Assembly: GCA_030648515.1 (NCBI GenBank) | Contig: JAUSHK010000005.1 | Location: forward strand, 1-48,382 | DNA: 48,382 nucleotides | Direction of reading: 5' to 3' | Origin: Candidatus Jorgensenbacteria bacterium | Lineage (GTDB): Bacteria > Patescibacteriota > Minisyncoccia > UBA6257 > GWB1-50-10 | Shown here: in pieces, positions 41,707 to 47,822 of the stretch | How positions within the stretch are numbered: the first letter of the stretch is position 1 | How the letters are laid out: each line of letters begins with the position of its first letter | Made by a program: the position numbers and the translations under genes | Notes under the pieces: model-generated | The model's input: the letters and a program-made list of their open reading frames with translations, nothing else | Database searches by the model: none | Told to the model about the DNA's origin: nothing

Positions 41707-41943
41707 TTACAATCCTAAATTATCAAGGAATTTTCGTCCAGCCCCGCTTTTTAGAAATTTTTCCCGTTTCCTCGCTTCAATGTAATCCGGAAATAACTCA
41801 GTGTGAAAAATTCTAAATGGCGCATAATTTCTTGTACTTTTATTTTTGCCAAAATTATGTTCTTTGATTCTCCTTTTTAGATTACTTGTTATGCCAATAT
41901 ATCTAAAGTTGTCTGCGCCGAGAATAACGTAAACGCTTATCAT
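41707..41943 (-). CDS. GIY-YIG endonuclease-family protein
   Basis: 78 aa. The GIY-YIG motif appears as VYVILGADNFRYIGITSNLK-RRIKEHN, with the Arg of the second motif, then AYFxxxx-like RNYAPFRIFHTELFPDY and EARKREKFLKSGAGRKFL. It is a single-domain nuclease of the UPF0213-like class. It lies exactly between an intact tRNA-Leu gene and a duplicated 5' half of it, suggesting that it or its carrier moved into the tRNA. Confidence 0.85.
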   Translation of the reverse strand: MISVYVILGADNFRYIGITSNLKRRIKEHNFGKNKSTRNYAPFRIFHTELFPDYIEARKREKFLKSGAGRKFLDNLGL

Positions 41944-41947
41944 TTTA

Positions 41948-42059
41948 CAAGGTAGTGCGGCCGCCGGAGGCGGCTAAATCTGCCAGCTTGTCCGCCTAAG
42001 GCGTGGCTTGCCCGCCTTTGGCGGGTTTCGCTTTACCAGCCTTCGGCTGGCACCCGCGC
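41948..42059 (-). pseudogene. Duplicated 5' half of tRNA-Leu broken up by palindromes
   Basis: In the tRNA sense, GCGCGGGTG, GCGAAAC, CTGGCAGA and CGCACTACCTTG occur in the right order, as in the intact tRNA-Leu up to the anticodon loop. They are separated by inserts, and no 3' half follows. The inserts carry hairpins of the NNNGCC-NNN-GGCNNN type. Confidence 0.8.
41960..42050. repeat. Four short palindromes in the tRNA fragment
   Basis: GCCGCC-GGA-GGCGGC (41960-41974), CCGCC-TAA-GGCG (41992-42003), CCCGCC-TTT-GGCGGG (42011-42025) and CCAGCC-TTC-GGCTGG (42036-42050). All have a central GCC-3 nt-GGC core. Confidence 0.85.
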
Positions 42060-42102
42060 ATTTTTGAAAAATTATACTAAAACGCTCAAGATTTCGCAAA
42101 TG

Positions 42103-42138
42103 AAAAAGCCGCACTCCACATAATGAAGAGCGGCTTTT
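42103..42138 (-). terminator. Terminator of the 42155 gene
   Basis: Stem AAAAGCCGC / GCGGCTTTT with extra inner pairs. On the minus strand it is followed by TTTCATTT. It is nearly identical to the terminator at 42897. Confidence 0.75.
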
Positions 42139-42154
42139 GATTTTTTATTCAGAT

Positions 42155-42673
42155 TTATGCCATATGACTAGCCGATAAGTAATCTCGGTGACTTTTTTCC
42201 ACCGCGAAACCAAGCTTCCTGGCAGTTTCGCACAGCTTCCAAAAAGTTTCTTTAGTCTCACTGATTTTTTTGGCGAGACTGAGCAAATCTCTCACCTTCT
42301 CGATTGCTGGTACATCACAACTCTGCGTCGAATACCTTTTTTTCTTTTCTTCTTCTTCTGTAAAAATGGTGTCCAGTTCTGTTGCAATTATTTTTAACAT
42401 TGCGTCTACATTTGGCTGGAGTGCGTTTCGTATTTTCCAATTCTTTTTTCCACGAGTTTCTGGTTGATCCGATATCCCTATTTTTGCAAAGAATTCCCTT
42501 ACCCGTGCGTCTGCTCTATCAATCAGTTTCGCAAACAAAATTGCAAAACCGAGCGCCAAAGCAATCCCACCAACCAGAAAAATCCAATTCTGAGTTATCG
42601 AGGCTGTATTTGCAAGAATTATTCCAGCCACTAATGACCCGAGAACTGATACTGCCATTGATACTTTTAACAT
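42155..42673 (-). CDS. Two-segment membrane protein, paralogue of the 42947 gene
   Basis: 172 aa. Two N-terminal membrane segments (LKVSMAVSVLGSLVAGIILA; WIFLVGGIALALGFAILFA) precede a helical cytoplasmic or outer part. It ends in KETFWKLCETARKLGFAVEK-SHRDYLSAS, which resembles the end of the 42947 protein. AAAAGGAGG lies 4 nt before the ATG. It has its own consensus promoter, hairpin leader and terminator. Function unknown. Confidence 0.6.
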   Translation of the reverse strand: MLKVSMAVSVLGSLVAGIILANTASITQNWIFLVGGIALALGFAILFAKLIDRADARVREFFAKIGISDQPETRGKKNWKIRNALQPNVDAMLKIIATELDTIFTEEEEKKKRYSTQSCDVPAIEKVRDLLSLAKKISETKETFWKLCETARKLGFAVEKSHRDYLSASHMA

Positions 42674-42811
42674 ATTCCTCCTTTTGCGCCGTGCTTGTGG
42701 CGCATTAGTTTTACCGGCCTTTGCTTATCAGCTGGTGTTTTCTATTCCTGTATCTGTTCTGCCGTTGCTTATAGGCTTCCGAGATATAGGGGTCTTTGAT
42801 TTTCAAAGAAC
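42674..42811 (-). promoter_or_regulatory. Multi-hairpin leader of the 42155 gene
   Basis: In transcript order: TCTTTG / CAAAGA, a weak GCC / GGC stem with loop TATAAGCAAC, an imperfect CC.GC / GGCCGG stem with TGATAAGCAAA, and TGCGCC ACAAGCAC GGCGCA directly before AAAAGGAGG. Confidence 0.5.
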
Positions 42812-42817
42812 GTTAGT

Positions 42818-42846
42818 ATTATATACCTACAGTAATGATTTGTCAA
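42818..42846 (-). promoter_or_regulatory. Consensus promoter of the 42155 gene
   Basis: Minus strand TTGACA, 17 nt, TATAAT: a perfect match to the sigma-70 consensus. Confidence 0.85.
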
Positions 42847-42896
42847 GAGCTTGAAACTGACTATAAAAGTAATAAAAATACTGTGTTTTTCAAATG

Positions 42897-42931
42897 AAAA
42901 AGCCGCATTTCATGGTGAAGTGCGGCTTTTT
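42897..42931 (-). terminator. Terminator of the 42947 gene
   Basis: AAAAAGCCGCA / TGCGGCTTTTT, 11-bp stem with partial inner pairing. Confidence 0.8.
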
Positions 42932-42946
42932 AATGATGATGTTATT

Positions 42947-43489
42947 TTACCTTTTCGAGAACCATCTTTCGACTCTGGTTCTCGCTTCTTCTCTTATTGA
43001 TTCTAATTCCCCGACCGCTGCCAGATATTCCTGGTAACGGCAGCGCCTTTCGAAGCCGGCGGCCTTCGCTGTGTGCCAAGTATCCCAAAATTTGTCTCTT
43101 GCCTTCTCCAGACACTCCCGGATTTTTTCCTGCATCTTCTCAATGTCCCTTTCTCCGTCTTGTCCGATCGGAATTGCCGCAATGAAAGCTGTTTGTCCAA
43201 AATCCTGGAGAGCGTATTCTCGCGCCAGTTTTGCAAGAATCTCATTGGCTCTTTTCTGACATTTTTCTTTGTCCTGCTCGGATAATAAACTCAGGTTCGG
43301 GATTTTCCGCAAGCGACGCCCGAGAATTTCTTCCCAGAGTTTCTCCAATTTTCTTTTTTCCGCTCCTTCGTAATAGACGTTCTCGATCGCGTACATTACC
43401 TTCGCGAGAAACGGGATGACGTACCTGCGTACTGCTAAAAAAATTCCAAGCAATGTGCCGTTTACCCAGATGACTTCTAGTACTGTCAT
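42947..43489 (-). CDS. Membrane protein with helical tail, paralogue of the 42155 gene
   Basis: 180 aa from the ATG at 43489 (MTVLEVIWVNGTLLGIFLAV), chosen because AAAAGGAGGG lies just upstream; the 235-aa track frame reads through the structured leader. One N-terminal membrane segment is followed by a long charged helical region (QDGERDIEKMQEKIRECLEK). The segment RDKFWDTWHTAKAAGFERRC-RYQEYLAAV is similar to the end of the neighbouring 42155 protein. Function unknown. Confidence 0.6.
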   Translation of the reverse strand: MTVLEVIWVNGTLLGIFLAVRRYVIPFLAKVMYAIENVYYEGAEKRKLEKLWEEILGRRLRKIPNLSLLSEQDKEKCQKRANEILAKLAREYALQDFGQTAFIAAIPIGQDGERDIEKMQEKIRECLEKARDKFWDTWHTAKAAGFERRCRYQEYLAAVGELESIREEARTRVERWFSKR

Positions 43490-43600
43490 GATGCCCTCCT
43501 TTTGCGCTGTTCTTATCAGCGCATCAGTTGTGGCCAGTTTCTTATGGCTGGCGGGTTCGTATTGAGCGTCTGTTCTTTCAAACGCTATTGTTAATTTGCA
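43490..43600 (-). promoter_or_regulatory. Multi-hairpin leader of the 42947 gene
   Basis: Three stem-loops in transcript order: AGCGT.. / ..ACGCT with loop GAAAGAAC, GCCAG CCATAAGAAA CTGGC, and TGCGCTG ATAAGAA CAGCGCA. The last abuts AAAAGGAGGG. Loops share ATAAGAA with the 42155 leader's ATAAGCAA. Confidence 0.55.
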
Positions 43601-43605
43601 ACTAC

Positions 43606-43635
43606 ATTGTACACTACTTATATAGTATCTGTCAA
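43606..43635 (-). promoter_or_regulatory. Promoter of the 42947 gene
   Basis: Minus strand TTGACA, 18 nt, TACAAT with an extended TG (GTGTACAAT). Confidence 0.75.
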
Positions 43636-43673
43636 GTACTATAAAACACCGCAAAAACTGTCTATTTTGAGCT

Positions 43674-43758
43674 ACTCCGACGCTACGGCCGGAGTGCTCA
43701 TAATTGTAGTGAAATTTTCTTCTTCGTTATAGCTAGCTCGAAAATTTCAACAATTATG
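43674..43758 (+). promoter_or_regulatory. Leader structure, copy 1 (before the 41-codon ORF)
   Basis: Hairpin ACTCCG / CGGAGT, then GCTCATAATTGTAGTGAAAT and a 19-bp stem (one 2-nt bulge) whose 3' arm ends in ATGG. Same order and largely the same sequence as the rpmA leader at 43969-44051. Confidence 0.65.
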
Positions 43759-43881
43759 GCATTTTTCTATGATAATAGGCGCTGGCTGGGCCTCGCGGGC
43801 TATAAGAAAGCCGGCGCCGAAACTCAGGCCCAGCAAGAGTACAAGAATGACGCTAAGTATGACTCGCTTCCCTGTCGTTGA
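43756..43881 (+). CDS. 41-aa ORF under the duplicated rpmA-type leader
   Basis: ATG GCA at the end of the copy-1 stem opens MAFFYDNRRWLGLAGYKKAG then AETQAQQEYKNDAKYDSLPC-R and stops in the -35 of the rpmA promoter. It starts at the same place in the leader fold as rpmA does. The track frame at 43769 is a shadow in another phase. The evidence for translation is the shared leader only; it may be a leader peptide or a remnant. Confidence 0.4.
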   Translation: MAFFYDNRRWLGLAGYKKAGAETQAQQEYKNDAKYDSLPCR

Positions 43882-43906
43882 CATAGGTTATGTATTGCCT
43901 TATTAT
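43878..43906 (+). promoter_or_regulatory. rpmA: rpmA promoter
   Basis: TTGACA, 17 nt, TATTAT. It gives a leader of about 135 nt. Confidence 0.75.
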
Positions 43907-43968
43907 AACAGGGATATTGTTACTCTGGCGCGGGAGGCCGGAGCGCTTATACTGAAGTCGGAGACATG

Positions 43969-44051
43969 GCTACTCCGATGGTCATCGGAGTGCTCATAGT
44001 TGTAGTGAATTTTTCACTAGAACTATGAGTGAAAAATTCACTACAACTATG
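43969..44051 (+). promoter_or_regulatory. Leader structure, copy 2 (over the rpmA start codon)
   Basis: Hairpin ACTCCGATG / CATCGGAGT, then a 24-bp perfect stem (43995-44018 with 44028-44051) and 9-nt loop. The rpmA ATG is the last three bases of the 3' arm, and an in-frame ATG (44025) lies in the loop. No Shine-Dalgarno is visible. Confidence 0.75.
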
Positions 44052-44336
44052 GCACATACTAAAGCTAAAGGCACAACTAAACTAGGCCGCGAATCCGAAG
44101 CAAAACGCCTCGGCGTTAAGAAGTTTGACGGAGAAGCCGTGAAGCCGGGCGATATTATTATTCGCCAGCGCGGGACGAAGTTTTTTGCGGGCGAAAATAC
44201 GCGCCAGGGCGGAGACGATACAATTTACGCATTGAGGCACGGCACGGTGAAATTCTCAACAAAACGCAAAACAAATTTTGACGGCACAAAGCGGTCAGCA
44301 AAAGTTGTCGGGGTAATCGCCAAGAACAGCAAATAA
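44049..44336 (+). CDS. rpmA: 50S ribosomal protein L27
   Basis: 95 aa from ATG at 44049, giving the family start [20 protein letters not shown] followed by [20 protein letters not shown] and [20 protein letters not shown]. An in-frame ATG at 44025 would add MSEKFTTT and lies in the leader loop. The start is buried in a perfect hairpin, so translation is probably regulated. rplU (L21), the usual partner, is not next to it. Confidence 0.95.
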   Translation: MAHTKAKGTTKLGRESEAKRLGVKKFDGEAVKPGDIIIRQRGTKFFAGENTRQGGDDTIYALRHGTVKFSTKRKTNFDGTKRSAKVVGVIAKNSK

Positions 44337-44343
44337 GACGCCT

Positions 44344-44781
44344 TTACGCTTCGGGTTCCACAAGAACCCGAAGTTTTGTTTTTATCCCGTCGCCCAAATC
44401 AATGTCAAGAATATGTTCGCCCGTAGTTTTTATGTGGTGCTTGCTTGCTATTGGAATATTAAATCCTTTTTCGCTCAGCGCGTTCCGGATGTCGGCGTCT
44501 GTTATTGATCCAAAAACTTTGCCTTTTTCTCCTGTCTTCATTTTGAAAATAAGCGTAGTATTTTTTATCGATTCCGCGGATTTTTTGAGTTCGGCTGTTT
44601 TTTCCGCGCGATTTTTTTCAATCCTGGCTTTTTCTTCGCTCGCACGCGCAAGCGCCGCCGGAGTGGCGATTTCAGCCAATTTTTGCGGCATGAGTAGGTT
44701 GCGAGCATAACCCTCTTTAACTTCTTTCACGTCGCCCTTATGGCCAAGCCCGCGAATTTCTTTGAGGAGTATCACCTTCAT
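44344..44781 (-). CDS. rplI: 50S ribosomal protein L9
   Basis: 145 aa. The N-terminal domain MKVILLKEIRGLGHKGDVKE-VKEGYARNLLMPQKLA is the L9 signature. A long helix follows (SEEKARIEKNRAEKTAELKK) and then the C-terminal domain GKVFGSITDADIRNALSEKG. Convergent with rpmA, 7 bp apart with no terminator between. Confidence 0.96.
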   Translation of the reverse strand: MKVILLKEIRGLGHKGDVKEVKEGYARNLLMPQKLAEIATPAALARASEEKARIEKNRAEKTAELKKSAESIKNTTLIFKMKTGEKGKVFGSITDADIRNALSEKGFNIPIASKHHIKTTGEHILDIDLGDGIKTKLRVLVEPEA

Positions 44782-44790
44782 AGAAGTTTT

Positions 44791-46035
44791 TTACTTAATT
44801 CCCAACTGGGATTTCAATACCTGAATTGCCTTACTGAGCTGTGGGTCGCGCCCGTTCTTGGCATCACTGTCGGATATTTTTACAGTAAAGTCCGGCGCAA
44901 GCCCCTTTTTGTTTATATGGGTGCCTTTTGGAGTCAACCATTCCGCTATCGTAACTTTTATCGTGGCGCCATCCGAGAGTTCTTTGATTTCCTGCACGCT
45001 TCCCTTCCCAAACGTCGTTTCGCCAACAAGTTTCGCGTTGCGGACATCGCGCAGAGCGCCGGCTAAGATTTCGGAAGCTGATGCGGAACCGCTATTTACA
45101 ATTACTACAACCGGAATATCCTGGAACATTCCCGGGCCGTCCGATTTCAAAATTTCTAGCGCTTTACCACTCATGTTTTCTTGCACAACAACCTCGCCGG
45201 GACTCAAGAGTAAGCTTCCGATACCAACAGCTACATCAAGGTATCCGCCAGGATTGTCCCGCAGATCAATGATAATACCCCGCGGATCTTCGGCCGCGAT
45301 ACGCGAAACTGCCGTAGAAAAAAGCCCCAAAGCATTTATATTGAAATTGTAGAGCCGGATGAGAGCGGCCTGCGTTTTCACTTCATTTCCGTTTGAAACT
45401 GTTGAGGATGCTAGGTCCACCATTTCCCATTCAAGCGTCGGCACGTTGATTATTTCGCGCATCAGTTTAAATGTTTTTGGATCTTCCCATCCGTCGCGCA
45501 AAATAAGGAGAGAAACTTCGGTGCCTTCTTTTCCGCGGATTATTTTTACGGCCGCGTCAACGTCCATATTTGTCGTAAGCTCGTCATCAATTTTTAAAAT
45601 CTTATCACCAGCCTTGAGTCCGGCTTTATACGCCGGCGTATCTTTGAGCGGCGCCACAATGATAATCTGGTCATCTTTCACGTCTATGCGCGCTCCAATG
45701 CCACCAAAAGAGCCCGAGAGATCCTGATCAAACTTCTGCGCGTCGCTTCTATTAAAGAACGTTGTGTACGGGTCATTTAGCGCGCCGACCATTCCGCTGA
45801 TCGCGCCCTCAAGCATGTCTTTGTCCTTCACGTCTTTAATGCCGATGTAATTTTCTTTTACAACATCCACCGCTTCCCAGAATGTGCTGAAATCAGCGTC
45901 TAAAAGTTGCCGGCTGTCCGTAATTTTGATAGATTTGAATTGAGCTCCGTAGGTAACGCCCCGTAAGAAAGCCCCGTAGCCAACCCCGGCGATTACCACA
46001 AGAATTCCAATTCCTATAAGAATTTTATTTCGCAT
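44791..46035 (-). CDS. C-terminal processing peptidase (S41 family)
   Basis: 414 aa from the ATG at 46035 (MRNKILIGIGILVVIAGVGY); the track's TTG start is three codons earlier. After the membrane anchor come the ENYIGIKDV..MLEGAISGMV cap, a PDZ domain (GGIGARIDVKDDQIIIVAPL, AGLKAGDKILKIDDE), and the protease core IDLRDNPGGYLDVAVGIGSL, VNSGSASASEILAGALRDV (catalytic Ser) and GETTFGKGSVQ (catalytic Lys). It trims exported proteins outside the membrane. Ends 9 bp before rplI. Confidence 0.93.
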   Translation of the reverse strand: MRNKILIGIGILVVIAGVGYGAFLRGVTYGAQFKSIKITDSRQLLDADFSTFWEAVDVVKENYIGIKDVKDKDMLEGAISGMVGALNDPYTTFFNRSDAQKFDQDLSGSFGGIGARIDVKDDQIIIVAPLKDTPAYKAGLKAGDKILKIDDELTTNMDVDAAVKIIRGKEGTEVSLLILRDGWEDPKTFKLMREIINVPTLEWEMVDLASSTVSNGNEVKTQAALIRLYNFNINALGLFSTAVSRIAAEDPRGIIIDLRDNPGGYLDVAVGIGSLLLSPGEVVVQENMSGKALEILKSDGPGMFQDIPVVVIVNSGSASASEILAGALRDVRNAKLVGETTFGKGSVQEIKELSDGATIKVTIAEWLTPKGTHINKKGLAPDFTVKISDSDAKNGRDPQLSKAIQVLKSQLGIK

Positions 46036-46341
46036 ATGTCTCAATCATACCACAAATATTTAGAGACGATACGCGAGCGCGGAAAGAAAAGCAAGGTGTA
46101 CTGTAAGTATCAGGAAACCGGGCTCCAGCTTGCTGAGATTCTGGAGGATAGGAAGCATAAAGCGCTATACATAAAACTTTCGAAAGAGCATGATGAGCAG
46201 AAACTTCTACAGCTTGCAAAAAACATCGCCGAAAAGAGGGATGTAAAAAACAAAGGAGCTTATTTTATGCGGATTTTGTTTGATGGTTCGGCAAGCTCAC
46301 CACAAGTTGGTTCGAAGGGCTCACCACAAGTTAAGAAATAA
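46036..46341 (+). CDS. Small hypothetical protein with a repeat-encoded tail
   Basis: 101 aa, no membrane segment. MSQSYHKYLETIRERGKKSK and VYCKYQETGLQLAEILEDRK are basic and helical. The tail SASSPQVGSKGSPQVKK is encoded by a 24-bp repeat and is probably an add-on. Its ATG touches the ATG of the divergent protease gene (CATATG). Upstream of def, 8 bp away. Function unknown. Confidence 0.55.
   Translation: MSQSYHKYLETIRERGKKSKVYCKYQETGLQLAEILEDRKHKALYIKLSKEHDEQKLLQLAKNIAEKRDVKNKGAYFMRILFDGSASSPQVGSKGSPQVKK
46285..46332 (+). repeat. Tandem 24-bp repeat (two units) at the 3' end of the 46036 gene
   Basis: GGTTCGGCAAGCTCACCACA-AGTT and GGTTCGAAGGGCTCACCACA-AGTT lie head to tail and differ at 2 or 3 bases. 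They extend the reading frame without breaking it. Confidence 0.85.
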
Positions 46342-46349
46342 AAAGCCAA

Positions 46350-46865
46350 ATGGATAAAATATATCTTTCTGAAAATAAGGACGAGGAAAAGCTTCTCCGT
46401 AAAAAGACGGTTCCTTTTGATTTTTCAAAATTCACAAAGCAGGACATACGCGAACTCATACGGCGAATGCGCGAAGCAATGAGGGAAGCGAACGGCGTGG
46501 GGCTTTCCGCGAACCAGATAGGGCTTCCCTATCGCGTTTTTGTCGCTCAGGTTCCGGATTCGCAAGGCAAGCAAAAATCGTACGCGATTTTTAATCCAGA
46601 GATTACTAAAACTGCCGACGAGACCGAGATAAGCGAGGAAGGGTGCCTAAGCGTGCCTCGCATGTATGGTCCCATTGAGCGCAGTTACCGCGTGTTTCTT
46701 ACCGGCTTTGATAAGAACGGCAAAAGAGTAAAGATAAAGGCATGGGGGCTTCTGGCGCGCGTTTTCCAGCACGAAACGGATCATTTGGACGGAAAATTAT
46801 TCATAGACAAAGCCAAATCGCTTTATAAGGTTGAGATTGAGAAAAAGGGCGGTAATAGAATATGA
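46350..46865 (+). CDS. def: Peptide deformylase
   Basis: 171 aa. Motif 1 GVGLSANQIG, motif 2 EEGCLSVP (Cys ligand), motif 3 QHETDHLDG (two His ligands and the catalytic Glu, with Thr where Ile or Phe is usual). It removes formyl from nascent chains. The fmt start overlaps its stop by 4 bp, so formylation and deformylation genes are coupled. Confidence 0.95.
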   Translation: MDKIYLSENKDEEKLLRKKTVPFDFSKFTKQDIRELIRRMREAMREANGVGLSANQIGLPYRVFVAQVPDSQGKQKSYAIFNPEITKTADETEISEEGCLSVPRMYGPIERSYRVFLTGFDKNGKRVKIKAWGLLARVFQHETDHLDGKLFIDKAKSLYKVEIEKKGGNRI

Positions 46866-47737
46866 TTTCAAGATTTGCATTCTTCGGATCTCCGAAGTTT
46901 GCCGAAATAATTCTTAGAAAGCTCATTTCTGCCGGAATGTCGCCGGCTGTTGTGATTTGCAATCCAGATAAACCAGCTGGAAGAAAAAAGATAATGACGC
47001 CTCCTGAGACAAAAATCATGGCACAAAAGCACGGCATTCAGATATACCAGCCGGAACGGCTTAGCGCTGAAGCGTTTGAATCAGAAGTAGGAAATGTTGA
47101 TTTTGCTGTTGTAGCCGCGTACGCGAAAATTATTCCCGCCGATATTTTAAAACTTCCGCGGCTTGGCGTTATTGGCGTTCATCCGTCGCTTCTTCCTAAA
47201 TATCGCGGGTCGTCCCCTATCCAGACAGCAATTTTAAACGGCGACGAAGAAACCGGTGTAACGCTATATAAACTGGATGAGAAAGTTGATCATGGGGAGA
47301 TAATATCAAGTAGCAAGTATCCGTTATCAAGTACGGACACGTATGAAACTTTAGAGAAAAAACTTGCCGAGCTCGGCGGAGAGTCATTAGTTGAAACACT
47401 GCCTAAATTCGTTTCCGGAGAAATAAAGCCAGAGCCGCAAGTTGAGAGTCAGGCGACGTTTACAAAAAAGTTTAAAACAGAGGATGGATTCGTTGAATAT
47501 GAAATCCTCGAACGGGCGCAAAAAGACGGTGGCGATATTGCCACAAAACTGGACCGCATGATACGGGCGCTTTCCAGCGAGCCGGGTGCGTGGACGCTCA
47601 AGCGGGATGGAAAACCCTTCAGCTCAACTCAGGGCAAGCGAATGAAGTTATTGGAAGCGGTTCTCTTGAACGGAAAGTTAAAACTTAAGAAAATTCAGAT
47701 TGAGGGGAAGAAGGAGCAACAGATGCTAGTTGACTAA
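46862..47737 (+). CDS. fmt: Methionyl-tRNA formyltransferase
   Basis: 291 aa. FAFFGSPKFAEIILRKLISA at the start, CNPDKPAGRKKIMTPPETK, AVVAAYAKIIPADILKLPRL, GVIGVHPSLLPKYRGSSPIQ (catalytic His and the SLLP loop), and ETGVTLYKLDEKVDHGEIIS. The C-terminal domain is present but short. It formylates Met-tRNAi. Confidence 0.95.
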   Translation: MISRFAFFGSPKFAEIILRKLISAGMSPAVVICNPDKPAGRKKIMTPPETKIMAQKHGIQIYQPERLSAEAFESEVGNVDFAVVAAYAKIIPADILKLPRLGVIGVHPSLLPKYRGSSPIQTAILNGDEETGVTLYKLDEKVDHGEIISSSKYPLSSTDTYETLEKKLAELGGESLVETLPKFVSGEIKPEPQVESQATFTKKFKTEDGFVEYEILERAQKDGGDIATKLDRMIRALSSEPGAWTLKRDGKPFSSTQGKRMKLLEAVLLNGKLKLKKIQIEGKKEQQMLVD

Positions 47738-47758
47738 TTTCTATAAGTCTGCTAATAT
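47730..47758 (+). promoter_or_regulatory. Promoter for the 47823 gene, overlapping the fmt stop
   Basis: TTGACT, 17 nt, TAATAT with an extended TG (TGCTAATAT). Confidence 0.6.
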
Positions 47759-47822
47759 TATAAACAGTTGGGCTACAAAATATGTAGTTCTTTTTTAACA
47801 AAAACAAAGGGAGGGATTGCTA

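Noticed and set aside
43769-43999. 76-aa plus-strand ORF upstream of rpmA
   Set aside because: It crosses the rpmA promoter and leader hairpins, and its residues read like shadow sequence; the phase starting at 43756 fits the leader structure better.
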